From the NCBI GenBank assembly GCA_932521025.1, contig OW051468.1:9300064-9364063 (forward strand): 64,000 nt of DNA. The letters run 5' to 3'. This DNA is from Oscheius onirici (Eukaryota; Nematoda; Chromadorea; Rhabditida; Rhabditidae). A model generated the notes under the pieces. That model made no database searches. It had not been told where the DNA came from and worked only from the letters and a program-made list of their open reading frames with translations. A program made the translations under genes and the position numbers. Shown one piece after another: positions 1 to 10,477 of this stretch (positions within the stretch are counted from its first letter, which is position 1; every line of letters starts with the position of its first letter).

Positions 1-1386
1 CCCGAGAGGGTGGATGACAGAGTCGCTCAGCAACTGATCTACTATCAATGGTGAGTGAACACTGTCCTTTAAAACCAAATGGGAGTATTTGAAACTCAGT
101 CAAGAAAATTGTACTTGGCTGAGTATCTATCGCTAGCTACGGTATAGGAACTAGCGAATAGTTTTAAAGGACTATCTGAATTTTCTCCATTCAGGGTCCC
201 GTTCCTCATGGCACTCGAAGCGGCCTTCTTCTACTTTCCCGCCATGTTCTGGGGACAGATGAGCAGCAAATCCGGTCTGAATATCATCAACATTGTCGAG
301 ACGGCACAGAAGGCCGAATCTGAACCGGTAAAAGAACTTTCAACGGCCGAAATCTGTTATTTTAGGACACGGAAAGAAAGAAGAAGATTGGTATTATTGT
401 TGGGCATATCGAGGACAGTATAAAGCTCCAAATCGTCCGGAGCGAAGGCAAGGGCTTCTTGATGAGAATGCTCAAGTTCGGACTCTTGGATGGGTCTTAT
501 ATCGCCAAGTATGTTATCGTATTTGACTGTTTAAAGAAGTTTTAGTGTCTACATTGTGACCAAGTTCCTGTACGTCTTGAATCTGATCGGTCAGTTCTGG
601 ATGATGAACAAATTTCTTGGACAGAACGATCCCTACTGGGGAGCACGGATCCTCAACGATATCATGCATGGGACGGACTGGGAACTCAGTGGTGAGTTGA
701 CCTTCTTTCAACCCCTCTTTTCATGCTCAAAACATTATTTTTCAGCTTTTTGATGTTTTGAAAAGTTGTAGCTCTTGATCTGATCTACAACTTTGTAGAA
801 CATCGGAAAGTTGAACAATGTCGCCTTTGACCTGAAAGTGCAAAAATTTTAAACAGGGCATATCTTCAGGAAACTTTCCCCGAATCGCCATGTGCGACTT
901 CCAAGTCCGAGTTCTCGGCAATATGCAGCGCTATTCCATTCAGTGTGTCCTGTCACTGAACATGTTCAACGAGAAAATCTTTCTCTTCCTCTACTGGTGG
1001 TAAGAGTTGTTTCAGTCCAATTCAAGCTCAAATCTCTTAGGTTCCTAGTGGTCGGCGTCTTTACCCTCCTGGATCTCATCGAGTTGGTCAGAGAGACTCG
1101 GGACCAGGATGCAAAGAAGCTCGAATACATCCAGAAGTTTATCAAAACGGACGAGGAGAGATTGTTAGAATTTTGCCGGAAAGCCATTACTAGCGACGTC
1201 ATCGTCGTCTTGAAATTCATTGGGGCTCACGCCACTGACGTAATGACGACGGAGATTATTGAGAAGATGTGGAACGAGTACAAGTAAGTCTAGAGGTAAT
1301 TTTTGGAAAATCTCTGGTTCAGGGAAAAGAACCACGACTCATCAGGCGAGACGACTCCTCTAGTTCAGAGCAAAATCTTTGCATAA
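1..1386 (+). CDS. Innexin gap-junction protein (5' end outside window)
   Basis: Innexins are four-pass membrane proteins that form invertebrate gap junctions and hemichannels. Seven exons are visible (1-50, 195-327, 366-508, 546-691, 870-999, 1041-1283, 1323-1386), giving 302 codons in frame to a TAA stop. The first exon ends in YYQW and the second begins VPF, together the YYQWVPF signature of the second membrane segment. Further family features are the run ending [12 protein letters not shown] before the second extracellular loop region, and a long hydrophobic segment from IFLFLYWW through [10 protein letters not shown]. The cytoplasmic tail is short and ends in KIFA. The N-terminus and first membrane segment lie upstream of base 1. 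In intron 4 the acceptor at 869 keeps the frame, while a nearer AG at 856 does not; that intron carries a copy of a dispersed hairpin repeat. I cannot assign a specific paralogue such as unc-7, unc-9 or an inx gene. Confidence 0.93.
745..836. repeat. Dispersed hairpin repeat, copy 1 (innexin intron)
   Basis: An imperfect dyad with arms around AAAGTTGTAG and CTACAACTTTG, followed by AGAACATCGGAAAGTTG. The same core and flanks recur near 44.9, 51.0 and 56.0 kb, always in introns. Confidence 0.7.
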
Positions 1387-1406
1387 ATTTCTTTATTCGA
1401 TATGTC

Positions 1407-3101
1407 TCATTGTGATTTTTCTGCTTCCGGTGGCAGCATCAGTTCTTGCATGAGCTTGTCTATTGCCGCTAGACCGAAGAGTTTTGCTAGTTGGACGTCC
1501 TGAAAATATAATTTGTGCAGTCCTTTAAATTTGGTAATGTTCCATTTGGAGATACAAGTTACCTCAATCAGATCCCTGGCTATACCCAGAATCGGAGGAA
1601 GTAATAACAGAAGATTTGGGAATCGTCTGGGCATGTTTCGATGAGGCGAAACTGTCCGAACATGTTTTTCCAAAGAGTCCAACATCAGTTGACGTGACTC
1701 ATCAATTTCGGCATGGGAAGCCTCTGCTCCTTTAGCTACTGAACAAGTCTTTCGGTCAGACTCTCGACTGGAACTCACATGGATCGAAAAAGGCTATAGC
1801 TTTGAGAGCGACATATTCAATCTCGTTCATCTGGAGTATCCTCATGGGATGAGTCAACTGATCGACTATACGAGCAGCCACTCGACTGAAAACAAAGTCA
1901 CATTCTTTTTGAGACTGTTCCCTACTTGATGTCTGGAATCTTCGGGCTGTCCTTGTGCAAGCAGGTCTCATTTGTTAGCCAAACGGCATCTTTCAGCTGG
2001 ATTGAACGGAACGCCGCACACATTACCAGATGCTGGGCCGAGAAGTTTCTGGAAGAGATTGAAGAATGTACTGTCACTGTCACTGTTACTGTCACCGTCA
2101 CTGTCACTGTCATTGTTACTGTTACGGTTACTGTCAATGTCACTGTTACTGTCACTGTCTGTCCCTCCAAACCTACCTCAGTAACGAAATCTGTGGCTGC
2201 ATAGGCAACTTCTGAAACTGAGGCAGTGCCTTGGCCCATTCGACCATCAGAAGAAGCTGCTGGTTTATACTGTCAGTGACATCTCCCGTAGTGGCTGCTC
2301 GTCGCGCATCAGCTGTCCTAGTGATGACGGATGAGCGTAGCTGACGGACCGTAGCTTCAGCCGATAGCAAGCTGTCAAGTAGGGGATCGTCGGGGATTGG
2401 ACTCGAGGCCGGTCGAATGCGATCTCTCTCGTTCTGGACAGCTCTAGAAAGTTCTTACTTTGAGAGAATGCAGCTGTAACAAACTCTCTTCGCATTCCTC
2501 TCCTCATACATTCCATCAGACGACAACTCCTACATGTGTTTCGTTTATCTGAAAACTCTAAATATTTTTCTCCTATTCAGTGCCAAACCTTTGTCTACAA
2601 TACAGTTGTGACTGAAGCGGCAAACGTAGCTCTGTCTCTTCCTGATCGTTCGCCGGAAAAAGCCTAAAAATGAACAAGTTTTGTGTCAGTTGGCCGCCAG
2701 GATCAGATTTCATTGCCCGCTGTTGCAAATTGCTGCTCTTTGTCCTATAGTCGGATGTTTTAGTCTCTCAACGACCACTACTGATAAGAGCTTCTGATTT
2801 TTTTTGATTAAATTTCGTTAGTAACAAACTCCACACCTCAAAGCTTGAAAAAACTGAAAAAATGTGATGATGCTGAGTTTACTCCCAGTCCTTCCGGTCA
2901 ACATCCATTCGGGTTTTATGAGTGTGATCAATCAGCCCAGTCCGGGTCGAGTAATATCACACCCGGATAAGTGCTCCCTGATGACTTACCCTTACATCCG
3001 TCGCACGATACGGCTCCATAATGTCTTCCTGTTGCTTTGTCGCCACAAATGGCGCAGATTGATTCACCAGATGAACTGGCTGTTTCTGCCGCGGTTTTCA
3101 T
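1407..3101 (-). CDS. Nuclear hormone receptor of HNF4 (NR2A) type
   Basis: A ligand-regulated transcription factor with both receptor domains. Eight exons on the minus strand (3109-2990, 2663-2589, 2548-2485, 2443-2177, 2048-1926, 1885-1779, 1738-1563, 1499-1407) give 338 aa. The DNA-binding domain is at about residues 14-90: first finger [19 protein letters not shown]-box CDGCKG, then FFRRTIRK and second finger C-x5-C-x9-C-x2-C, closing with [14 protein letters not shown], the HNF4-like extension. The ligand-binding domain has [19 protein letters not shown] and the C-terminal run [20 protein letters not shown], close to HNF4 helices 10-12. The start at 3101 lies 8 nt after a ctttcag acceptor, consistent with trans-splicing. 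Closest C. elegans relatives would be the HNF4-like nhr-64/nhr-69 group rather than the expanded supplementary receptors. Intron 4 holds a hexamer microsatellite. Confidence 0.93.
2069..2161. repeat. Hexanucleotide microsatellite (ACTGTC/ACTGTT type)
   Basis: About fifteen imperfect copies of a 6-base unit, mostly ACTGTC, ACTGTT or ACCGTC, inside the fourth intron of the nuclear receptor gene. The period is a multiple of three, so several frames are open through it on both strands. The flanking exons splice in frame without it, so I treat it as intronic. Confidence 0.9.
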
Positions 3102-3109
3102 ACTTTTCA

Positions 3110-3855
3110 CTGAAAGAAATGTGTCGTTTTTTGTTGAGAAGTAAGCTGGGAAGAAAGGGGAATGCAGAACAGATGGGGGTAGGGCTCTCTTATCGGAAGA
3201 CTGCGATCGATTGACATGCCCTACAGGCACGTGGACTATAATCGAAGTGAGAACAGTCTTGTACTATGCACTCTGGAAAAAATAAGCCGATCAGGATAGA
3301 TTTTTACAGAAAAAAAAGTTTGATCAGCAAAAGATCGCAAATTGCAATGTGTATTTTTGAATTGCCTCCCCTTTTCCTGTCACGTACATCACGTACAAGA
3401 TTTTCATTCATACGCCGATTACAAAAGCTTCAACAGTTTTTTTTCTTTGTCTATTTTCCGCTGTATTTTTCTGTACCTGTTAAACGAGAAGAAACGAAGC
3501 AAAAATAAGCAAACAGTGCCAGAACCATAAAAGAACAAAGTCCACTTTTAAAGGGCGGTAGCCAAGGTCTTGGGTCGGTTCACCATCAAATAATCGGATC
3601 ATTTTATTTTTTGTTCCAAAAACAGTTGGATTCAAGTATGATAAACTTGTTTACCCCCAATTCTCTTTATTTTCGTCAAAAAATCAATACGAAGCATAAA
3701 ATATGACTGGCCGCACACGCATTCGTCTCTCGAAAACCGGCTGTTGACTCACATTACCTCATTCTTGTTCTTTCATCATATATCTCATATTCTACACTTT
3801 TAACAATATTTATGCTTATTTTCACACAGTTTATCATAAATTTCAGTTCCTAGAC
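3110..3855. other. Divergent intergenic region, receptor gene / riok-1
   Basis: About 750 bases between two genes that point away from each other. It is AT-rich and contains several T-runs and short spurious reading frames. No conserved motif, RNA gene or repeat was recognised. A tttcag acceptor at 3841-3846 lies 9 nt before the riok-1 start codon and is a likely trans-splice site. Confidence 0.6.
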
Positions 3856-6800
3856 ATGGAGAACATTGTAATGTGGAATGCCGGCAATATTTTGGACGGA
3901 TTGGTGATTGCTAGCGAGTCTGAAGATGAGGATCAAACAGGTTTGGTCTTAATTTATCTCCATGGACCATCAAAGTCTCTTTTAGAAGCCGCAGACTATA
4001 TTGAAGAAGATTCCGACAGTTCTGGCAGTGATGATTATGCAGAAACAGCCGATTTTGTCGATTTATCTGGAGGTTTGCCAATTTCTTTTGTTAATATACG
4101 CCTTTGCAGATTTTACAAAAAAATTAAATGCTCTTCGAACACACAGCTACGTAGCTAACAGCCAGGCCGGTCAAAAGTTGCAACGTAAGTTTCTTTTCGT
4201 ATTTTTTTTAGCGAGAAAGTTCTAGAATCTGCTGAAAAACGAGCTGATGTCCATGCGGAACAGAAGAGAAAACGTATCAAGGACCGAGCTGATCGTGCCA
4301 CTGTCGAACAGGTAAATTTGAAGTTTTTATTTGCAAAAATGAAGATTTAGGTCCTGGATCCGCGAACGCGACTCGTCCTTTTCCGTCTTCTTCAGCGCGG
4401 AACTCTGACAAATATTCACGGATGCATCTCTACCGGAAAAGAAGCCAACGTCTATCATGCTACGAGTCCCGAAAAGAGTCTCGCCGTCAAAATTTACAAA
4501 ACGAGCATTTTAACTTTCAAGGATCGCGAGAGATACGTAGCTGGAGAGTTTAGGTATGTTTTGGTGATTTTCATGAAAAGTTGATGTTTCCAGGTATCGT
4601 TCCGGTTACTGTAAGCACAACCCGCGCAAAATGGTAGCCGTCTGGGCTGAGAAGGAGATGCGAAATTTGCTTCGAATGCATCAGGCGGGGCTGCCAGTTC
4701 CTCAGCCGATTATTCTCAAGGTAAGGCCTTTTTTGTAAATCCTACCTTCCCGTGTCGTCCCATTGAAGTTACAGTTTTACCAGATTCTGCAGAAAAGCTA
4801 GCCGAGCCGCCAAAACTAGGTAAACTCTCTAGCTTTCCTGTAGAACATGCTCTTTTGATGCCAAAGCAGTAAAAACACTCAAAACAAAGCTAAAAACTGA
4901 CCCAAAAAGCTCACGTTTGTCCTTTCTGTACTGAACTATTTCAGGGCCACGTTCTAGTGATGGATTTCATCGGAAGAGACGGCTGGCCGGCCCCTTTGCT
5001 CAAGAATACGACCCTTACTACAGAGGTATGTGATTTAATTCAGACTTTACTTCAAAATTCATCTGAAATACGAGCCCTTTGTTTGTAACCTTTTTACAGT
5101 TGCGGAGTGGTAGTGCCCCAGAAGGATGGAGATCAATTCCGGTTTTTGTTGTTGTATTTAGAAACAGTATTTTTGTAACAAATTTTGGGGTAATTTGACC
5201 CGTTATACTTTGTCTAAAACAGCCGACGAATAGCCGTTTTACCTATGCCGTGCAGGTCATTTGATGTCTGTTGTCCCAACTGGACCCATTGAAGCGGAAT
5301 GATGCCTTCTTTCGTTGCCCCGCTAAGAATATTGCTCTCTCATAGTTTTCTGGCAAAAAGATTCCCTCGTTCTTTCCCCTCAGTAACGGCTGGGATACAA
5401 ACATTTGCTGTCAACAGCTCTTTCTATTAATTATACGCAGGCTGGTTTCGTGCACAGAAAAAAAAAGCTAATTGTTCCCGTCGTAACTGTACTGTTTCAG
5501 GAAGCCGAACCTCTGTATCTGCAGCTCGTGCGTGACATGAGGACACTCTACCGCGTCTGCAAACTCGTCCACGCCGATCTCTCCGAATACAACACGCTAG
5601 TTCTGGACGGCCGTCTCTTCATTATCGACGTCTCGCAGTCCGTCGAGCACGATCACCCGCATGCCTTGGAATTTCTTCGCAGCGACTGCAACAACGTGAC
5701 CAAATTCTTCAGGTGAGCTCATTTTGACCGAAAATACCACTTACTTCATTTGTTTCGCTTAATTTTCCCAACTAGCTATTTTTTGTGTCAAAACGCAAAA
5801 GTTAGAAAAAAATGAGAAATTAAAGGCTTCTGGAAGTGCTCGCTCGAAAAAAGTGGTTAGAACTGAAAATGCAGCCATTTTTCAGTTATTTTCCGTCAAA
5901 TTTCCAGAGATCTCGGAGTACCAGTGATTCCGCTGCGGAAGCTCTTCGAACTGATAGTCGATCCTCTGGTTCGCGATGATCAAGTGGAGGAATATCTCAA
6001 TGACAGGTATTTTTGATTATAACCACTCGTCTTATTTGCCTGCCTGCCCCGTCCCCCGTTGAAATCCGATAGGCACACAAGTGGTAGCTCGATGAGATTA
6101 TAATGTTCCAGAACACTGGATCCCGTCGACGATACCGTCTTTATGAACGCCTTTATTCCGCACAAGCTGGACCATGTTCTCCATTTTGAGAGGGACAGCA
6201 AGCTGATGCAGAGCGGACAGGAAGCCAACAACCCCTTCCAGAACATGGTCTCGAAGGTAATTATTCCGTTGCTAGGGAACTTTAGAGCTCACGTGTTTAG
6301 GTCGATTTTGCTGGGGAAGGCTTCAAGGAGGAGGACTCGGAGACGTCTGATGATGAGGACGAAGAGAAGAAGATAGACGAGGAAGAGGAGGAAATTGATG
6401 TCGATAAGGAGAAGAGGATAAAAATGCATACCAGGTATGTTTGTTCATTTATTGAATAGAGGCGAAGAGAACTGATTTGATGTTGACCGAATAGCTGTTA
6501 TTGACAAATCCGAATAGCTGTTATTGACCAAATCTGGAACTGAAGGACTGTCCGAGTAAAACGTCTCGAATTCGAAATATTGACGTGATCAGAATCAATT
6601 TGCATTTTGGCCAAATTCAGTTTACAGCCAGTTTTGAGTCGCGAGACAAAAAATAGTTTTTATTCTGCTATGCTTCTTTTTGACGGCCAAAATGCATTCC
6701 TGGAGTTTTCAACATGCCATTTACAACAAAACAAAGCGAATAAAAACAATCATTAATTATCTTATTGCTCCCAAATTTGTCCAATCATTGAATTGTGCAT

Positions 6801-7186
6801 CGAACTGTATTTTACTACAGGTTATAAGGATTGTTCACTTGATATTTGAGCTAGAAAATGTTCAGATCTTGTTGTGTTCCCTTCCGTAGACGAAAACCTG
6901 CTCTTTTTTAGCTCATTTGCAATGCATAGCTAATAACCATCCGCGTGACCTCCTCCTCAATATTTCGAGAACAATAGCTTCATCTGCTTCACACCTGACC
7001 CAAATCTTTATGACCCGCGCTTTTACAGCCCCAGCCAACTTTACGACCAATTTCAGGGATCGAGGAGAGACGACGGAAGAGCGGAAAGCGAGAAAAGCGG
7101 CCGTCAAGGATGAGAAACGGGAGTTGCGTAAGGAGAAGATTCCGAAACATGTGAAGAAGCGCGCTCATCGTCAGCATATGAAATAG
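3856..7186 (+). CDS. riok-1: RIO1 atypical serine/threonine kinase/ATPase
   Basis: RIO1 acts in the cytoplasm in late maturation of the 40S ribosomal subunit. Twelve exons (3856-3940, 3986-4072, 4110-4184, 4226-4311, 4351-4553, 4594-4720, 4945-5025, 5501-5712, 5908-6006, 6112-6256, 6301-6434, 7057-7186) give 487 aa. After an acidic N-terminus comes [16 protein letters not shown], then the nucleotide loop [11 protein letters not shown], the lysine in AVKIYKTS, catalytic VHADLSEYN and metal-binding [13 protein letters not shown], all hallmarks of RIO1. The C-terminus is acidic and then basic, ending near [15 protein letters not shown], as in the human protein. The fourth exon begins at the downstream AG (4225), since the nearer one breaks the frame. 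Intron 11 (622 nt) holds a short tandem duplication. The next gene starts about 300 nt downstream on the same strand. Confidence 0.96.
6484..6533. repeat. Short tandem duplication in riok-1 intron 11
   Basis: The unit CCGAATAGCTGTTATTGAC occurs twice in a row with a few spacer bases. It lies deep in the largest riok-1 intron and has no visible function. Confidence 0.8.
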
Positions 7187-7483
7187 GCCAAATCCCCAAT
7201 GTGTGCTCTTTTGTTGAGTTGGCATTTTGGAATGTGCTCGACCCCTTATCAGAGTCAACACATTTCGATTTCTTTTCCCGAGAGAGAATGAGCTCCAAAG
7301 CCCGTTCGGCTATATTCCTCCATTAATTGTTTTCTCATCTTGTTACTGTTGTTTTTTCCGATTGTTGTTAATTCTCCGGTAAACGTAATTTTGTTATTTT
7401 TTTCACAGAAAATATCCGGTTGGTTTCGGGAAACTATCTTGAAATGAGTTTGATTGACAAACAACAATTTTCAGACTAAAAAT

Positions 7484-9996
7484 ATGCAAAGAAGTCCACT
7501 TGGGCGACATAGCCCGGCTTTACAGGAGGATGAAGATGCGGTGAGTTTTAGAACTTGAAAACGGGGAAGATTAATCCTCAATCTTCAGCAGGCTCAAACC
7601 AGCCTGAAATATGGGGTTTCACGCTTTTTAGCCGCATTCATCGAGTTCAGCGTATAAAAGAATCCGGGACGTAAAATTTGGTTAAAAAAAGACGCTTACC
7701 CCGTTCTCTGGATATTTTCAACCAAATTTCAAATGACATTTGCGACACCTGTAGTACAATCAAAGTGTCATTGCAAGTAAAGAACGAAGTTTAGATCCGC
7801 CGACGAAAGTTGGCAGCAGAAAAACGGGTCCAGGAGCGACACAGGGCTTTATTGTTCGAGCAGAGGCAGAAAACTAAGACGACGGCCGAGGAAAGACAGC
7901 GTCTGATGACGGAAATGAAGGAGAAAGAGGCCAAGGAGTTGAAGAGGAAACAGGAAGAGCTCCATCGGCATTTGGAGTGGCTTGAGAGAGACAAGGCGCG
8001 GAAGAAGGAAATTTTGAATAGGCAGCATGCTGCCACGTCGAGAATGGCCAACAAGCCGGGCACGGGCTTTGGATCGTCCTTGCCGAGAGAGCTGTCCTAT
8101 TTGAACAATCTCTCGAAGGAGCAGAAGGTCTACGACAAGAAATTGTCGCCGCCGGTGGAACCTCGACCAGCTTTCAAGGTATGAAGAGAAGATATAAAGA
8201 AAAATTGGGGGAAAATAGATAAATACGACACCTACAAAACGAGCGCCGAGTATGATGACGACGTCGATGTATGTGCCTTCTTCGACACCTAGACGCCCAC
8301 CACCGAAACCGCAGGTAAATATTGTCCAAAAAATGAGCATAATCTCATTTAGAAGACTCAGAAGGCACTAAAAACGGCAAATCTTATGACTCAGTCGTTT
8401 TACACGCCGTCTAAAACGCCAGCAACGCCGGTAACTGCTCCTCGTCCAAAACCGAGAACAAGTCCGCCAGTTGCCAAGGCTAAGCTTCCTCCAGCGAGTC
8501 CCAGCAAGCCGAAGAAGGCTCCGACTCCGGTAAAGGTACGAAAACTGAATGAAAAACAAGTTATGGAACATTTTAGCATGTTATCGTTGAAGAAACGGCA
8601 GCTGCTGAGCCGGTACAGGTTGTCGAATCAGCAGTAGTTGATACAGAACCTCCGATTGAAACACCAGTTGGAGTTGATGAAGAAATAATCGTCGTATCCT
8701 CGCTCCACGAGGAGACTGACAAAAATACAGTCATATCCTCCGAGGAGCACGTGGAGGAGACAAAGGCTGTAGAGGAAGAGCAGCCTGTTTTGATTGAAGC
8801 AGAGAAAATGGTGAGATTGGACGGAAAACATGGCAAAAAAGGGGGGATTTAGACTATGGTCGAAAGCAGCCCTGTTTCTCTTGAGCCTGAGCAAGTTCAT
8901 GAAAATATCGAAACTTTGAAGGAACAAGGACCAGAAACGGTGGAAGAAATTTTGCCGAATGGAGAGGAAGAGAAAGAAGAAAAACCTGTACTTTCGGACG
9001 AAGAACTGATTCAATTCCAAGAGGAAGCGACTCTGGCAGAGAAAGCCACGAATCTTTTCGATGAGCTGGCAGCACTGAATATTGTGAGTTTTTCTTATGA
9101 AATTCTTGGCAAAACACGTTTTCCTTGATTTGATCGTTATTTTTGAAAAATCGTACCCTTCCAGGAAACTTCCATACCTAACAACCACGTGATTGAGCTG
9201 GATTACAGCCACGATCCGATTGTTGAGAATGGCGGCTTAATTTCACCAAAAACTACAGAAGTTCACGAAAAAGAGCCAGAAATGAAAGCTCAGGACATTC
9301 CCAAGCTCAATGGAAGTCACATGGACGACTTCGACGATTTTCTATTGCCTGGAGCTGTTCCCGAACGAGAGACGGTGGCCAAGGAGGATGTAAGGAAAAT
9401 TAGGGATGAAAATGATAAAAAAATATAGATTCCGAGTCTAGCCGACGAGCTTTCGGCCGTCATAAATGGCGAGAAGCCGGAATCGATTGAACTGGACACT
9501 TCCCGACCTCCAAGTCCGCCAGTAGCACCTAAAACCGACGATCTTGACGTAAGTTTCGCTGGGGATACCATTTTGCAGTAAAATTCTGTCTTTGGGGGAA
9601 CGTTTGCTTCAAATCCTTGGTTTTGGCCTTTCACTAATTTACCAGGAAATACAGCGTCGTCGTGAAGAAGACCAAAAGCACAACGACGAGATCAAGGCTC
9701 GTTTTGCGGCTGTAAAAGCCCGAATCGGTCGTGTTTCTCCGCCGAATGTCAACGGAAACGGCCTGCCACCACCGGCTCCGCCCGTCGACAACGGAAAACC
9801 GCTGTCTGACTCGACAGCGGCTCTGCTGAGCCGTCTCACCAAAATGGGAGCACTAAAATCGACGAAAGCTGCAGAATCCGTCGAATCTTTGCTCACCCGT
9901 CACGCTTCGGATCCGAAAATCGAGCAGGTACGGAATGAACTTGTAAAGACTGAAATATGTAGATAGGCTCCTGAGGATCCGGTGTCATTACTGTGA
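7484..9996 (+). CDS. Coiled-coil, proline-rich protein, not recognised
   Basis: Function unknown. Ten exons (7484-7540, 7795-8178, 8219-8314, 8353-8535, 8577-8810, 8853-9083, 9165-9389, 9429-9548, 9646-9927, 9967-9996) give about 613 aa in a single frame; exon 4 could end 6 nt earlier at 8529. Residues about 20-110 are a highly charged R/K/E/Q helix, likely a coiled coil, followed by GTGFGSSLPRELSYL. Next comes a basic, proline-rich stretch with YVPSSTPRRPPPKP and several TP/SP sites, then a long acidic region, and finally a second charged helix starting EIQRRREEDQKHN and a PPPAPP run. Basic plus acidic halves with proline-rich linkers recall cytoskeleton-associated proteins, but I recognise no domain. 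The start lies 9 nt after an acceptor (ttttcag) and 300 nt after riok-1, so it may be the second gene of an operon. Confidence 0.8.
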
Positions 9997-10477
9997 AGAA
10001 AGCTAATTAATACGACGGGTTTATTGGTAAGTAAAGAGTCGAAAAAGTGAAATGAAAACATTCAGATCTTGCCTATGCTCCGCCTTTATCTTACTAGTCC
10101 GGATGGTGTCTCCCTGTACATTTTCATCCCGTTTTTCATACTTTCAGACAGTGAATAAATTATTTTTGACTCGACGAAACTTGAGAAGATTGTTTACACA
10201 GTTAGTACCAGAAAAAGTCCTGAAAGTGTCGAAAAGAGTCGGCGATTTTTCATCGTTTGAATTCCCGCGCCTGTAAACTTTCAAGTTATGCGGGCAATTC
10301 AAAACCGCGGAAATTGTCAATTTTTCGTGAATCTGCTTCCATTTATCGATTTTTTTATATTTGTAAAAGAATAAATAGTTTCCATTTCTCTTGTTGTTTT
10401 CCTCTCTCACCAGTTCATGTCACCATCTTCTATTTTTAAAATGTCCCAATTTGTTGTAAAACCTTGTTTTTCAGCCT
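9997..10477 (+). other. Spacer between coiled-coil gene and cpsf-2
   Basis: About 480 bases, T-rich toward the 3' end. It should hold the 3' UTR of the upstream gene. AATAAA occurs at about 10370 but no clear cleavage context was seen. It ends in a tttttcag acceptor 3 nt before the cpsf-2 start codon. Confidence 0.5.

Noticed and set aside
2443-2459. A 17-nt intron in the nuclear receptor gene
   Set aside because: Using the upstream donor at 2484 gives a normal 41-nt intron and the conserved sequence [11 protein letters not shown].
4185-4225. Frame break between riok-1 exons 3 and 4
   Set aside because: The downstream acceptor at 4225 keeps the frame, so no sequence error or pseudogene is needed.
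8628-9212. 194-codon minus-strand reading frame
   Set aside because: Antisense shadow of the acidic exons of the coiled-coil gene; it is rich in F/S/L as expected for an antisense of E/K codons.
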